DNA of 64,000 nucleotides from Brienomyrus brachyistius (GCF_023856365.1 NC_064538.1:9721435-9785434); one strand, 5' to 3'. Numbered from the stretch's first letter, positions 21,264-31,673 are shown. The notes: a model not told the origin generated them from the sequence alone. Numbers and translations are program-made.

Positions 21264-22857
21264 CAAACCGGATTCCAAAAAAGTTGGGACACTATACAAA
21301 TCGTGAATAAAAACTGAATGCAGTGATGTGGAGGTGCCAAGTTCTAATATTTTATTCAGAATAGAACATAAATTACGGAACAAAAGTTCAAACTGAGAAA
21401 ATGTATCATTTTAAGGGAAAAATATGTTGATTCAAAATTTCACGGTGTCAACAAATCCCAAAAAAGTTGGGACAAGGCCATTTTCACCACTGTGTGGCAT
21501 CTCCCCTTCTTCTTACAACACTCAACAGACGTCTGGGGACCGAGGAGACCAGTTTCTCAAGTTTAGAAATAGGAATGCTCTCCCATTCTTGTCTAATACA
21601 GGCCTCTAACTGTTCAATCGTCTTTGGCCTTTTTTGTTGTACCTTCCTCTTTATGATGCGCCAAATGTTCTCTATAGGTGAAAGATCTGGACTGCAGACT
21701 GGCCATTTCAGTACCCGGATCCTTCTCCTACGCAGCCATGATGTTGTGATTGATGCAAAATGTGGTCTGGCATTATCTTGTTGAAAAATGCAGGGTCTTC
21801 CCTGAAACAGATGATGTCTGGATGGGAGCATATGTTGTTCTAGAACCTGAATATATTTTCCTGCATTGATGGTGCCTTTCCAGACATGCAAGCTGCCCAT
21901 GCCACACGCACTCATGCAACCCCATACCATCAGAGATGCAGGCTTCTGAACTGAGCGTTGATAACAACTTGGGTTGTCCTTGTCCTCTTTGGTCCGGATG
22001 ACATGGCGTGCCAGATTTCCAAAAAGAACTTCGAATCGTGACTCGTCTGACCACAGAACAGTCTTCCATTTTGCCACACTCCATTTTAAATGATCCCTGG
22101 CCCAGTGAAAACGCCTGAGCTTGTGGATCTTGCTTAGAAATGGCTTCTTCTTTGCACTGTAGAGTTTCAGCTGGCAACGGCGGATGGCACGGTGGATTGT
22201 GTTCACTGACAATGGTTTCTGGAAGTATTCCTGAGCCCATTCTGTGATTTCCTTTACAGTAGCATTCCTGTTTATGGTGCAGTGTCGTTTAAGGGCCCGG
22301 AGATCACGGGCATCCAGTATGGTTTTACGCCCTTGACCCTTACGCACAGAGATTGTTCCAGATTCTCTGACTCTTCGGATGATGTTGTGCACAGTTGATG
22401 ATGATAACTGCAAAGTCTTTGCAATTTTTCGCTGGGTAACACCTTTCTGATATTGCTCCACTATCTTTCTGCGCAACATTGTGGGAATTGGTGATCCTTT
22501 ACCCACCTTGGCTTCTGAGAGACACTGCCACTCTGAGAAGCTCTTTTTATACCCAATCATGTTGCCAATTGACCTATTTAGTGTTAATTGGTCTTCCAGC
22601 TCCTCGTTATGCTCAAATTTACTTTTTCCAGCCTCTTATTGCTACTTGTCCCAACTTTTTTGGGATTTGTTGACACCGTGAAATTTTGAATCAACATATT
22701 TTTCCTTTGAAATGATACATTTACTCGGATTAAACTTTTGATCTGTCATCTACGTTCTATTACAAATAAGATATTGACATTTGCCATCTCCACATCATTG
22801 CATTCAGTTTTTATTCACAATTTGTTTAGTGTCCCAACTTTTTTGGAATCCGGTTTG
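21264..22857 (-). mobile_element. Structurally complete Tc1-like transposon (IR/DR type)
   Basis: The element is bounded by caaaccggattcc and its reverse complement ggaatccggtttg, with TA target duplications at 21262-21263 and 22858-22859. Each end is an inverted repeat of about 210 bp. Each holds two copies of aaaaaagttgggaca: outer at 21277 and about 22830-22844, inner at 21460 and about 22647-22661. This is the inverted-repeat/direct-repeat layout of Sleeping-Beauty-like elements. The two ends differ at a modest number of positions. The interior holds one uninterrupted transposase ORF. Confidence 0.95.
21484..22560 (-). CDS. Tc1-family transposase, uninterrupted 358-codon ORF
   Basis: This is a cut-and-paste transposase. 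The N-terminus has paired helix-turn-helix domains (RRKIVEQYQKGVTQRKIAKT, STVHNIIRRVRESGT) with a GRKT linker-like segment. The catalytic core shows the three acidic residues in WSDESRF, QQDNARPH and SPDLSPIENIW. The spacing between the second D and the E is 34 residues, so DD34E. The glycine-rich stretch MVWGCMSACGMG lies between the first two. The length of about 358 aa slightly exceeds the usual 340; a start at the internal methionine of MLRRKIVEQ (residue 28) would give about 331 aa. No stop or frameshift is present, so the protein may be functional, but activity is inferred only. Confidence 0.9.
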   Translation of the reverse strand: MIGYKKSFSEWQCLSEAKVGKGSPIPTMLRRKIVEQYQKGVTQRKIAKTLQLSSSTVHNIIRRVRESGTISVRKGQGRKTILDARDLRALKRHCTINRNATVKEITEWAQEYFQKPLSVNTIHRAIRRCQLKLYSAKKKPFLSKIHKLRRFHWARDHLKWSVAKWKTVLWSDESRFEVLFGNLARHVIRTKEDKDNPSCYQRSVQKPASLMVWGCMSACGMGSLHVWKGTINAGKYIQVLEQHMLPSRHHLFQGRPCIFQQDNARPHFASITTSWLRRRRIRVLKWPVCSPDLSPIENIWRIIKRKVQQKRPKTIEQLEACIRQEWESIPISKLEKLVSSVPRRLLSVVRRRGDATQW

Positions 22858-22859
22858 TA

Positions 22860-24203
22860 TATAAAACAGGATACATTAGATGTGTTTTGTCTTCATAAAA
22901 CACTTAATAGCTTCACTAAAGCTCAGATTCATAATTAATTTTCAGAGAAGGGAGAGGGGGTCCCCCCTGTCCCATCATTTCCAATACCCCTGCTTCCAAA
23001 AATTCCAGATTACTACATTGTTGCTTATCTATATAATTGCATTGCTATATAATTACAGTATGTAAATGTTGTACATGAGTGGTGCAGTGGTTAGATGTGT
23101 GCAAATCAAGCCCACCCAAATGTAGTGAAAACACAAGACAGAGGCACCATATAGTGCTTGTGAGGGTCAGCTCAGGGACAATACCCCTGTTGGGGGCAGC
23201 ATTGGCAGTGCAGCATAAGTACAAATGCATGTCATAAATGCCTGCTCCTATACAATGACTGATTGGAAGCACATGAATTAAATAATGTACAATGGAATGA
23301 AATACACTCTCAGTCAAAAGCTTCTGCACACACTGAGACTTTCTATATTTGCATGTTAGTCACTTAACATCTACCAAAAATACACTCAATATTCTTTGCT
23401 AACAAACAAATTTACAGTACGTTCACCATTTGAGTACCTTTATTAGCAAAACAATTTGACTATGGAATCATCACACAACCAGTTAACAGGATGTCAGATA
23501 TGCACCGTTACATACTCTTTCTATGTTATAAAGGAAACTTGTTTTGACGTAAATTTTCATTTATAGTTCACTCAATTTTCCAGTGCTTAACAATAATAAA
23601 AAATCAGCAATTTATGAAATAGATAGAAAAGTGAACACCTGTGGTGTGCTAAAACATTTGACTGGTATTGCATACATAGTATAAACTAGATCAGATCAAA
23701 GGCCAGCACAGATGCAATAATGTGCTTTAAGAATATAGTATAATGAGCATTGCTATATGCTAACCAAGGCCATCTCAACGCCATAGCCTGAATGCAAGTT
23801 GGATCAAAACAGTGTTAAAGTTACTTCCCCATTGAAAAAGTGGATGTATATTAGCAAAAACAGATCAACTCAATCATATACTATATTTGGCAATTGTCTA
23901 CATGAAGCAGAACTGATTCAGAATACAATAAACAGTTATGACTTACCTAGAACTACTGACAATTTTATTTTCTTGAACTTTTGAAGATTAATCACCATGC
24001 CCATCTCAATTTGAAATAGTGACGATAGCACTGAAGATGTGTATGACAAAAGAACAAATGTTATCTGGATAGCGGAGACCTAAAGACCATTACTCTGCAA
24101 ATGTAAACAATTTAGCTGTGTTTTTAACAGTTTGTTACTCAGTTAGTATACCTACTGTGTAGGGATTAGAAGGTACTACACAGGCATGCACCTGCAACAT
24201 ACA
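22860..24203. other. Non-coding, nothing recognised
   Basis: About 23070-23090 (gtggtgcagtggttag) resembles a SINE head, without further support. The rest is AT-rich and unassigned. Confidence 0.4.
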
Positions 24204-25318
24204 CAAAATGCATTTCTTTCACTCCCGAAACACATTTCATCCACAAAGTGATGTTCTTCCATTCAGTTCCAGTCCCAGTCCATTTCGAAGGAGATGTTGC
24301 ATCCCTAGTTTGCGTATTTACGTAGTTACTTACGTGTATAAGCTCTAAAACCCAGGGAATAAATCTCACTGTTGCTAAGGGAAAGTCTACAGAATTCTCA
24401 TTTTGTTTTCAGATTACCAGCAAAGCAGTACTCTCTCGCATCAGAATGTTCTCTCGCATCGCCAGATCAGCTGCGAGCATTGCAATACAATGCCGGGAGC
24501 AAAACAAAGGTGGCAGTGTTGGGTGCGTTTGGGGGCATCAGCCAGCCCCTGTCACTGCTCCTGAAGAAGAGTCCACTGGTCAGCCAGCTCTCACTTTATG
24601 ATGTTGTCCACACCCTCAGAGTAGTTCCAAATGACTGCCACATTGAGACCAGGGCCCAGGCCACTGGCTACGCCGGCCCAAAGCAACTCCCGCAAGCTCT
24701 GAAGGGGAGTGAAGCTGTCCTCATTCCTACTGGAGTGCCCAGGAAGCCCGGGATGACACGGGATGACCTCTTTGATACCAACGCCTCCATCGTGGCCACC
24801 CTGGCTGATGCCTGTGCCCACAACTGCCCTTATGCGATAATATGTATAATTACTATTTGCCAATGGGTAATGCATAAGAACACAACGTTATGCTGGTTCA
24901 ATTGCTGGAATTCGATTTTTCTCAATGTGAAATATAACGTGAACCATTAATACTTTGAAAATGGACACAAAGTTCAGATATTATGTTTGTGCTTGTAAAA
25001 GAAAATAAAATAGGATGTTTATGACTTATGACTCCTACACCTGTCTGCTCTATATACAGTACATGCACTGAAAATGATACATCCAGGAGGGCCCCTGACT
25101 TCCGTAACCCCTTTGCGCTACAGACCACTTATATTTTGCCTACTTGTGTATATTCTGATGTACTACACTCAGTCAAAATGAACTGCTATTTACTTATTTG
25201 ACCACCTGGTGTCACTATTTAGAAAAGCATCGAGCACTGAATGATTTTTCACACTTGGAAAAAGCTTCAGTACCTCAGAAAGCTTAATTTTGCCATCATT
25301 ATCTTTGGGCCTAGGGAT
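24204..25318. repeat. Segmental duplication unit, copy 1
   Basis: The segment matches 36884-37832 in the same orientation, including about 240 bp upstream of the mdh2 fragment (gcatttctttcactcccgaa), the truncated mdh2 piece, 3' UTR-like sequence and the downstream segment shared with 8138-8313. The copy at 36884 lacks the stretch equivalent to about 24310-24490, which contains the mdh2 start codon. The two copies lie about 12.6 kb apart. Confidence 0.85.
24446..24846 (+). pseudogene. mdh2: mdh2 pseudogene A (N-terminal half fused to 3' UTR)
   Basis: The ATG at 24446 starts [13 protein letters not shown], then a frame change occurs. From about 24508 the frame reads [19 protein letters not shown], then [48 protein letters not shown] and [14 protein letters not shown]. 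This is mitochondrial malate dehydrogenase through the active-site loop region (RKPGMTRDD). The nucleotide-binding loop is GAFGGIS, with the last glycine replaced by serine. After AIICIIT the coding sequence joins directly to sequence that follows the stop codon in the neighbouring copies (actatttgcc...gtaatgc), so the C-terminal half is deleted. An open frame of 192 codons covers most of it, but it lacks the catalytic histidine region. Confidence 0.85.
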
Positions 25319-26110
25319 GTTGTCCACACCCTCGGAGTAGCTGCAAACCTCAGCCACATCGAGACCAGGACCCAGGTCACTGGCACGGTATGACCTCTTT
25401 GATACCAACGCCTCCATCGTGGCCACCCTGGCTGATGCCTGTGCCCGCAACTGCCCTGAAGCGATGATATGTATAATCACCAACCCAGTAAACTCCACTG
25501 TTCCCATAGCTTCAGAGATTCTTAAGAAGCATGGAGTTTACAACCCTAAGCGGGTCTTTGGTGTGACGACTCTAGACATCGTCAGGGCTAACACCTTCGT
25601 GGCCTAACTCACGGGACTGAATCCTGCTCACGTCAATGTTCCCGTAGCTGGTGGCCATGCGGGCAAGACGATAATTCCTGTCTTGTCTCAGTGTACTCCC
25701 AAAGTGGAGTTCAGTGCGGATGCCCTGGCTAACCTCACGAGGCGTATCCAAGACGCAGGCACTGAGGTGGTGAAGGCAAAGGCTGGGCAGGCTCTGCAAC
25801 CCTCTCTATGGCATACGCAGGGGCTAGGTTCGCCGTGTCTCTGCTAGATGCCATGAATGGCAAAGAAGGGGTCATCGAGTGTGCGTTCATCAAGTCCAAG
25901 GAAGGCGAATGCACATACTTCTCCACCCCTCTCCTCCTCGGCAGACACGGAGTGAAGAGGAACCTGGGCCTTGGCAAGCTCTCCGCCTTGGAGAACAAAC
26001 TGGTGGTGGAAGCGTTGGATGAGCTGAAGGCCTCCATCAGGAAAGGGGAGGACTTTGCGTCAAGGGGGAGAACAGTAAAGAGTGCAACGGAATCATTTTT
26101 ACAATTTTAA
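25319..26110 (+). pseudogene. mdh2: mdh2 pseudogene B
   Basis: The sequence resumes at [10 protein letters not shown]. It lacks the segment for YVGPEQ...RKPGMTRD, then continues [40 protein letters not shown] and [16 protein letters not shown], followed by an in-frame TAA where the other copies have GAA. It is the only copy that keeps the [14 protein letters not shown] coding sequence with the active-site histidine. A one-base deletion near 25780 (gctgggcaggctctgcaacc) shifts the frame. The last exon region from ATG 25808 ([20 protein letters not shown] ... [12 protein letters not shown]) is open to the stop at 26108-26110. All exons are joined, so this descends from a processed transcript. 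Confidence 0.9.
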
Positions 26111-26488
26111 AAGAGAAGGAGAGAGAATCAATTGAAGGAATTTGGCATTAAGAATTCCCCTGGCTTTGGATGTTTTTAAACTGTTTTAACAGTTACTGAT
26201 AACATTTAAAATGTACCAAAAACACCCAAACATTTTTGTTCAAGTTGGAGATGTTACACACTCATCTTTAGACTTCCGTTTTGTCATGGGTTCAAAGCTA
26301 TGAACATCCTCTGTGCTGGTGTTACTATTTGCCAAAGAGTAATGCGTAAGAATTTTTCTGATTGTGAAATATAAGGTGAACCATTAATACTTTGAAAATG
26401 GACACTGAAAGTTCAGATGTCTGTACTTGTAAAAGAAAATAAAACAGGATGTTTATAACTTATGACTGCTACGTCTGTCTACTCTATA

Positions 26489-26571
26489 TGTGACCAATCA
26501 CCATGAAATGAGTCTTATGGGTGTACTTCTACAAGTGCGACTTAAGACTCATTTCGTGGTGATGGGTCACA
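26489..26571. mobile_element. 83-bp palindromic MITE, first array copy
   Basis: The halves tgtgaccaatcaccatgaaa and tttcgtggtgatgggtcaca are inverted complements. The flanks are ctcTATA and TATACAG. The paralogous sites at 25050-25060 and 37561-37571 read ctctatatacag without the element, so this is a real insertion with TA duplication, as for mariner-type MITEs. Confidence 0.9.
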
Positions 26572-26638
26572 TATACAGTACATGCATACTTATTTTTTCC
26601 GGAGTTTTCTGAATTGTTTGTTGTGGAAGTAGCAGTAG

Positions 26639-27476
26639 CCACATCGAGACCAGGGCCCAGATCACTGGCTACGTCGGCCCAGAGCAACTCCCGCAAGCTC
26701 TGAAGGGGAGTGAAGCTGTCCTCACTCCTGCTGGAGTGCCCAGGAAGCCTGGGATGACACGGGATGACCTCTTTGAGACCAACGCCTCCATCGTGGCCAC
26801 CCTGGCTGATGCCTGTGCCCGCAACTGCCCTGAAGCGATGATATGTATAATTACCAACCCAGTAAACTCCACTGTTCCCATAGCTTCAGAGATTCTTAAG
26901 AAGCATGGAGTTTACAACCCTAAGCGGGTCTTTGGTGTGACGACTCTAGACATCCTCAGGGCTAACACCTTCGTGGCCGAACTCACGGGACTGAATCCTG
27001 CTCACGTCAATGTTCCCGTAGCTGGTGGCCATGACGATAATTCCTGTCTTGTCTCAGTGTACTCCCAAAGTGGAGTTCAGTGCGGATGCCCTGGCTAACC
27101 TCACGAGGCGTATCCAAGACGCAGGCACTGAGGTGGTGAAGGCAAAGGCTGGGCAGGCTCTGCAACCCTCTCTATGGCATACGCAGGGGCTAGGTTCGCC
27201 GTGTCTCTGCTAGATGCCATGAATGGCAAAGAAGGGGTCATCGAGTGTGCGTTCATCAAGTCCAAGGAAGGCGAATGCACATACTTCTCCACCCCTCTCC
27301 TCCTCGGCAGACACGGAGTGAAGAGGAACCTGGGCCTTGGCAAGCTCTCCGCCTTGGAGAACAAACTGGTGGTGGAAGCGTTGGATGAGCTGAAGGCCTC
27401 CATCAGGAAAGGGGAGGACTTTGCGTCAAGGGGGAGAACAGTAAAGAGTGCAACGGAATCATTTTTACAATTTTAA
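26639..27476 (+). pseudogene. mdh2: mdh2 pseudogene C (array unit 1)
   Basis: Coding similarity starts at [20 protein letters not shown] and runs to the stop at 27474-27476; the N-terminal 80 or so codons are missing. Relative to copy B it has an 8-bp deletion near 27031 that removes the codons of GGHAGK, including the proton-acceptor histidine context, and shifts the frame to a stop at 27096-27098. It shares the one-base deletion near 27146. The two indels sum to nine bases, so the final exon region ([20 protein letters not shown] onwards) returns to the original frame. The C-terminus is [19 protein letters not shown], an abnormal extension compared with the usual short lysine end. Confidence 0.9.
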
Positions 27477-27854
27477 AAGAGAAGGAGAGAGAATCAATTG
27501 AAGGAATTTGGCATTAAGAATTCCCCTGGCTTTGGATGTTTTTAAACTGTTTTAACAGTTACTGATAACATTTAAAATGTACCAAAAAAACCCAAACATT
27601 TTTGTTCAAGTTGGAGATGTTACACACTCATCTTTAGACTTCCGTTTTGTCATGGGTTCAAAGCTATGAACATCCTCTGTGCTGGTGTTACTATTTGCCA
27701 AAGAGTAATGCGTAAGAATTTTTCTGATTGTGAAATATAAGGTGAACCATTAATACTTTGAAAATGGACACTGAAAGTTCAGATGTCTGTACTTGTAAAA
27801 GAAAATAAAACAGGATGTTTATAACTTATGACTGCTACGTCTGTCTACTCTATA

Positions 27855-27937
27855 TGTGACCAATCACCATGAAATGAGTCTTATGGGTGTACTTCTACAA
27901 GTGCGACTTAAGACTCATTTCGTGGTGATGGGTCACA
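27855..27937. mobile_element. 83-bp palindromic MITE, second array copy
   Basis: This is the same element and flanks as at 26489; it was carried along in the tandem duplication. Confidence 0.9.
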
Positions 27938-28004
27938 TATACAGTACATGCATACTTATTTTTTCCGGAGTTTTCTGAATTGTTTGTTGTGGAAGTAGCA
28001 GTAG

Positions 28005-28852
28005 CCACATCGAGACCAGGGCCCAGATCACTGGCTACGTCGGCCCAGAGCAACTCCCGCAAGCTCTGAAGGGGAGTGAAGCTGTCCTCACTCCTGCTGG
28101 AGTGCCCAGGAAGCCTGGGATGACACGGGATGACACGGGATGACCTCTTTGAGACCAACGCCTCCATCGTGGCCACCCTGGCTGATGCCTGTGCCCGCAA
28201 CTGCCCTGAAGCGATGATATGTATAATTACCAACCCAGTAAACTCCACTGTTCCCATAGCTTCAGAGATTCTTAAGAAGCATGGAGTTTACAACCCTAAG
28301 CGGGTCTTTGGTGTGACGACTCTAGACATCCTCAGGGCTAACACCTTCGTGGCCGAACTCACGGGACTGAATCCTGCTCACGTCAATGTTCCCGTAGCTG
28401 GTGGCCATGACGATAATTCCTGTCTTGTCTCAGTGTACTCCCAAAGTGGAGTTCAGTGCGGATGCCCTGGCTAACCTCACGAGGCGTATCCAAGACGCAG
28501 GCACTGAGGTGGTGAAGGCAAAGGCTGGGCAGGCTCTGCAACCCTCTCTATGGCATACGCAGGGGCTAGGTTCGCCGTGTCTCTGCTAGATGCCATGAAT
28601 GGCAAAGAAGGGGTCATCGAGTGTGCGTTCATCAAGTCCAAGGAAGGCGAATGCACATACTTCTCCACCCCTCTCCTCCTCGGCAGACACGGAGTGAAGA
28701 GGAACCTGGGCCTTGGCAAGCTCTCCGCCTTGGAGAACAAACTGGTGGTGGAAGCGTTGGATGAGCTGAAGGCCTCCATCAGGAAAGGGGAGGACTTTGC
28801 GTCAAGGGGGAGAACAGTAAAGAGTGCAACGGAATCATTTTTACAATTTTAA
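28005..28852 (+). pseudogene. mdh2: mdh2 pseudogene D (array unit 2)
   Basis: Nearly identical to copy C. It adds a 10-bp duplication (tgacacggga) just before the [12 protein letters not shown] codons, near 28120-28140, which shifts the frame upstream of that point. The 8-bp and 1-bp deletions are as in C, with the premature stop at 28472-28474. The last exon region from 28550 is open to the stop at 28850-28852. Non-functional. Confidence 0.9.
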
Positions 28853-29230
28853 AAGAGAAGGAGAGAGAATCAATTGAAGGAATTTGGCATTAAGAATTCC
28901 CCTGGCTTTGGATGTTTTTAAACTGTTTTAACAGTTACTGATAACATTTAAAATGTACCAAAAAAACACAAACATTTTTGTTCAAGTTGGAGATGTTACA
29001 CACTCATCTTTAGACTTCCGTTTTGTCATGGGTTCAAAGCTATGAACATCCTCTGTGCTGGTGTTACTATTTGCCAAAGAGTAATGCGTAAGAATTTTTC
29101 TGATTGTGAAATATAAGGTGAACCATTAATACTTTGAAAATGGACACTGAAAGTTCAGATGTCTGTACTTGTAAAAGAAAATAAAACAGGATGTTTATAA
29201 CTTATGACTGCTACGTCTGTCTACTCTATA

Positions 29231-29313
29231 TGTGACCAATCACCATGAAATGAGTCTTATGGGTGTACTTCTACAAGTGCGACTTAAGACTCATTTCGTG
29301 GTGATGGGTCACA
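29231..29313. mobile_element. 83-bp palindromic MITE, third array copy
   Basis: The same element and flanks as the other array copies. Confidence 0.9.
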
Positions 29314-29380
29314 TATACAGTACATGCATACTTATTTTTTCCGGAGTTTTCTGAATTGTTTGTTGTGGAAGTAGCAGTAG

Positions 29381-30228
29381 CCACATCGAGACCAGGGCCC
29401 AGATCACTGGCTACGTCGGCCCAGAGCAACTCCCGCAAGCTCTGAAGGGGAGTGAAGCTGTCCTCACTCCTGCTGGAGTGCCCAGGAAGCCTGGGATGAC
29501 ACGGGATGACACGGGATGACCTCTTTGAGACCAACGCCTCCATCGTGGCCACCCTGGCTGATGCCTGTGCCCGCAACTGCCCTGAAGCGATGATATGTAT
29601 AATTACCAACCCAGTAAACTCCACTGTTCCCATAGCTTCAGAGATTCTTAAGAAGCATGGAGTTTACAACCCTAAGCGGGTCTTTGGTGTGACGACTCTA
29701 GACATCCTCAGGGCTAACACCTTCGTGGCCGAACTCACGGGACTGAATCCTGCTCACGTCAATGTTCCCGTAGCTGGTGGCCATGACGATAATTCCTGTC
29801 TTGTCTCAGTGTACTCCCAAAGTGGAGTTCAGTGCGGATGCCCTGGCTAACCTCACGAGGCGTATCCAAGACGCAGGCACTGAGGTGGTGAAGGCAAAGG
29901 CTGGGCAGGCTCTGCAACCCTCTCTATGGCATACGCAGGGGCTAGGTTCGCCGTGTCTCTGCTAGATGCCATGAATGGCAAAGAAGGGGTCATCGAGTGT
30001 GCGTTCATCAAGTCCAAGGAAGGCGAATGCACATACTTCTCCACCCCTCTCCTCCTCGGCAGACACGGAGTGAAGAGGAACCTGGGCCTTGGCAAGCTCT
30101 CCGCCTTGGAGAACAAACTGGTGGTGGAAGCGTTGGATGAGCTGAAGGCCTCCATCAGGAAAGGGGAGGACTTTGCGTCAAGGGGGAGAACAGTAAAGAG
30201 TGCAACGGAATCATTTTTACAATTTTAA
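29381..30228 (+). pseudogene. mdh2: mdh2 pseudogene E (array unit 3)
   Basis: Same structure as copy D, including the 10-bp duplication (near 29496-29516), the 8-bp deletion with premature stop at 29848-29850, and the one-base deletion. The last exon region runs from 29926 to the stop at 30226-30228. The shared lesions and the shared aaaaaacacaaac change in the 3' UTR make D and E sister copies. Confidence 0.9.
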
Positions 30229-30606
30229 AAGAGAAGGAGAGAGAATCAATTGAAGGAATTTGGCATTAAGAATTCCCCTGGCTTTGGATGTTTTTAAACT
30301 GTTTTAACAGTTACTGATAACATTTAAAATGTACCAAAAAAACACAAACATTTTTGTTCAAGTTGGAGATGTTACACACTCATCTTTAGACTTCCGTTTT
30401 GTCATGGGTTCAAAGCTATGAACATCCTCTGTGCTGGTGTTACTATTTGCCAAAGAGTAATGCGTAAGAATTTTTCTGAATGTGAAATATAAGGTGAACC
30501 ATTAATACTTTGAAAATGGACACTGAAAGTTCAGATGTCTGTACTTGTAAAAGAAAATAAAACAGGATGTTTATAACTTATGACTGCTACGTCTGTCTAC
30601 TCTATA

Positions 30607-30689
30607 TGTGACCAATCACCATGAAATGAGTCTTATGGGTGTTTTTCTACAAGTGCGACTTAAGACTCATTTCGTGGTGATGGGTCACA
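30607..30689. mobile_element. 83-bp palindromic MITE, fourth array copy
   Basis: The same element, with one substitution in the loop (tgtttttctac in place of tgtacttctac). Confidence 0.9.
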
Positions 30690-30757
30690 TATACAGTACA
30701 TGCATACTTATTTTTTTCCGGAGTTTTCTGAATTGTTTGTTGTGGAAGTAGCAGTAG

Positions 30758-30838
30758 CCACATCGAGACCAGGGCCCAGATCACTGGCTACGTCGGCCCA
30801 GAGCAACTCCTGCAAGCTCTGAAGGGGAGTGAAGCTGA
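30758..30838 (+). pseudogene. mdh2: mdh2 pseudogene F (truncated array end)
   Basis: Only the codons [20 protein letters not shown] and the following GSEA remain before the array breaks at 30838 into unrelated sequence. Confidence 0.85.
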
Positions 30839-31093
30839 ACAGGCTATGTTAGCATCATTAAACTAGCTTTTGTACCTACAGGTTACTATGCGGTTCTCAC
30901 GCTTATTAAGCAGATGAACAGAAGAAAGCAGAAGAATCTGCTGCTACCTTTGTGGGCGTTCATATTATCCGTTGGCTATTTCCACATTCTGAGTGGAAAG
31001 GAATGGTGATGAGTCTGATCACGGAAGAAATACATCTGATAGTTTTGCACATAACACAGTACGTGGCCCAATACTGTTCACCTCGTCAGAGCT
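30839..31093. other. Unassigned spacer between array and inverted mdh2 piece
   Basis: After an acceptor-like tgtacctacag at about 30870-30880 an open frame reads YYAVLTLIKQMNRRKQKN, then WAFILSVGYFHIL, to a stop at about 31008. I do not recognise the peptide. It is too short and isolated to call a gene. Confidence 0.3.
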
Positions 31094-31345
31094 GCATCCA
31101 GTTGCTCGGATCCAATGGGCCGACATAGTCAGTGACCTGGACCCTGGTCTCGATGTGGCTTAGGTCAGCAGCAACACCAAGGGGACGTGGACAATATCAT
31201 AAAGAGAGAGCTGGCTAACCAGGGGACTCTTCTTCAGGGGCTGGCCGATGCCCCCGGACGCACCTGCTACCTTGGCATGGTTCTGGGAAAAGGTGCGCAA
31301 GCTATGAGCGATGCTTGCAGCTGATCTTGCGACGCGGGAAAACAT
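31094..31345 (-). pseudogene. mdh2: mdh2 pseudogene G, inverted 5' fragment
   Basis: On the minus strand the ATG at 31345-31343 starts [20 protein letters not shown], then QNHAKVAGASGGIGQPLKKS and [14 protein letters not shown]. This is the MDH2 targeting peptide and first Rossmann strand, with the glycine loop GASGGIG intact but with small in-frame losses (AVL and LSLLL). The frame stops after about 60 codons. Out of frame, similarity continues to CHIETR-like sequence near 31140. It faces the array in opposite orientation. Confidence 0.85.
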
Positions 31346-31665
31346 TCTGACTATTGGTTTGCTGGTAGGATTAAAACAAAATAGAAAGTATGCAGATTCT
31401 ATCTTAGCAACGACACTGACAGTCTCTACCACGGCTCCAGGTCGAGACCGACAAAAACTTTTTGATTAAAGAACCAAACTGAATTGAAGTTCAAGCAAGC
31501 GTACAGTTAATCCTTGCTGCAGAAAATGTCACTCTGAGATGATCATCCAAAGGGTTCCTGTCTTTCAAAGTGTGCTATCAAGAACAAATTAAATTATGTC
31601 AGTTAAACAGATTATGTTAATCATGTACAGATTGTTTCTCAGTAAATATGACATTAATTAGTGTT
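31346..31665. other. Flank with mdh2 leader-like sequence, otherwise unassigned
   Basis: About 31346-31425 resembles, in inverse, the leader next to the other mdh2 starts (gtaggattaaaacaaaatag, gcagattct). Nothing is recognised after that. Confidence 0.4.
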
Positions 31666-31673
31666 AATAACAA

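Larger units (their letters stand above)
26572..30838. repeat. Tandem array of about 1.37-kb units carrying mdh2 pseudogene and MITE
   Basis: The word gtagccacatcgag recurs at 26635, 28001, 29377 and 30754, giving periods of 1366, 1376 and 1377 bp. Each unit holds intronless mdh2 coding sequence from [14 protein letters not shown] to the stop, its 3' UTR with AATAAA, and an 83-bp MITE. The last unit is cut at 30838 after gggagtgaagctg. Units are almost identical. The 10-bp difference in period is a duplication of tgacacggga shared by the second and third units. Confidence 0.95.

Noticed and set aside
26736..27098. mdh2-like 120-codon ORF (and copies at 28130 and 29506) as functional genes
   Set aside because: It lacks the N-terminal nucleotide-binding region, and is cut by the shared 8-bp deletion; all copies are intronless pseudogenes.
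27101..27403. Minus-strand 100-codon frames starting [10 protein letters not shown], repeated at 25735, 28477 and 29853
   Set aside because: Antisense of the mdh2 last-exon region; repetition follows the tandem array.
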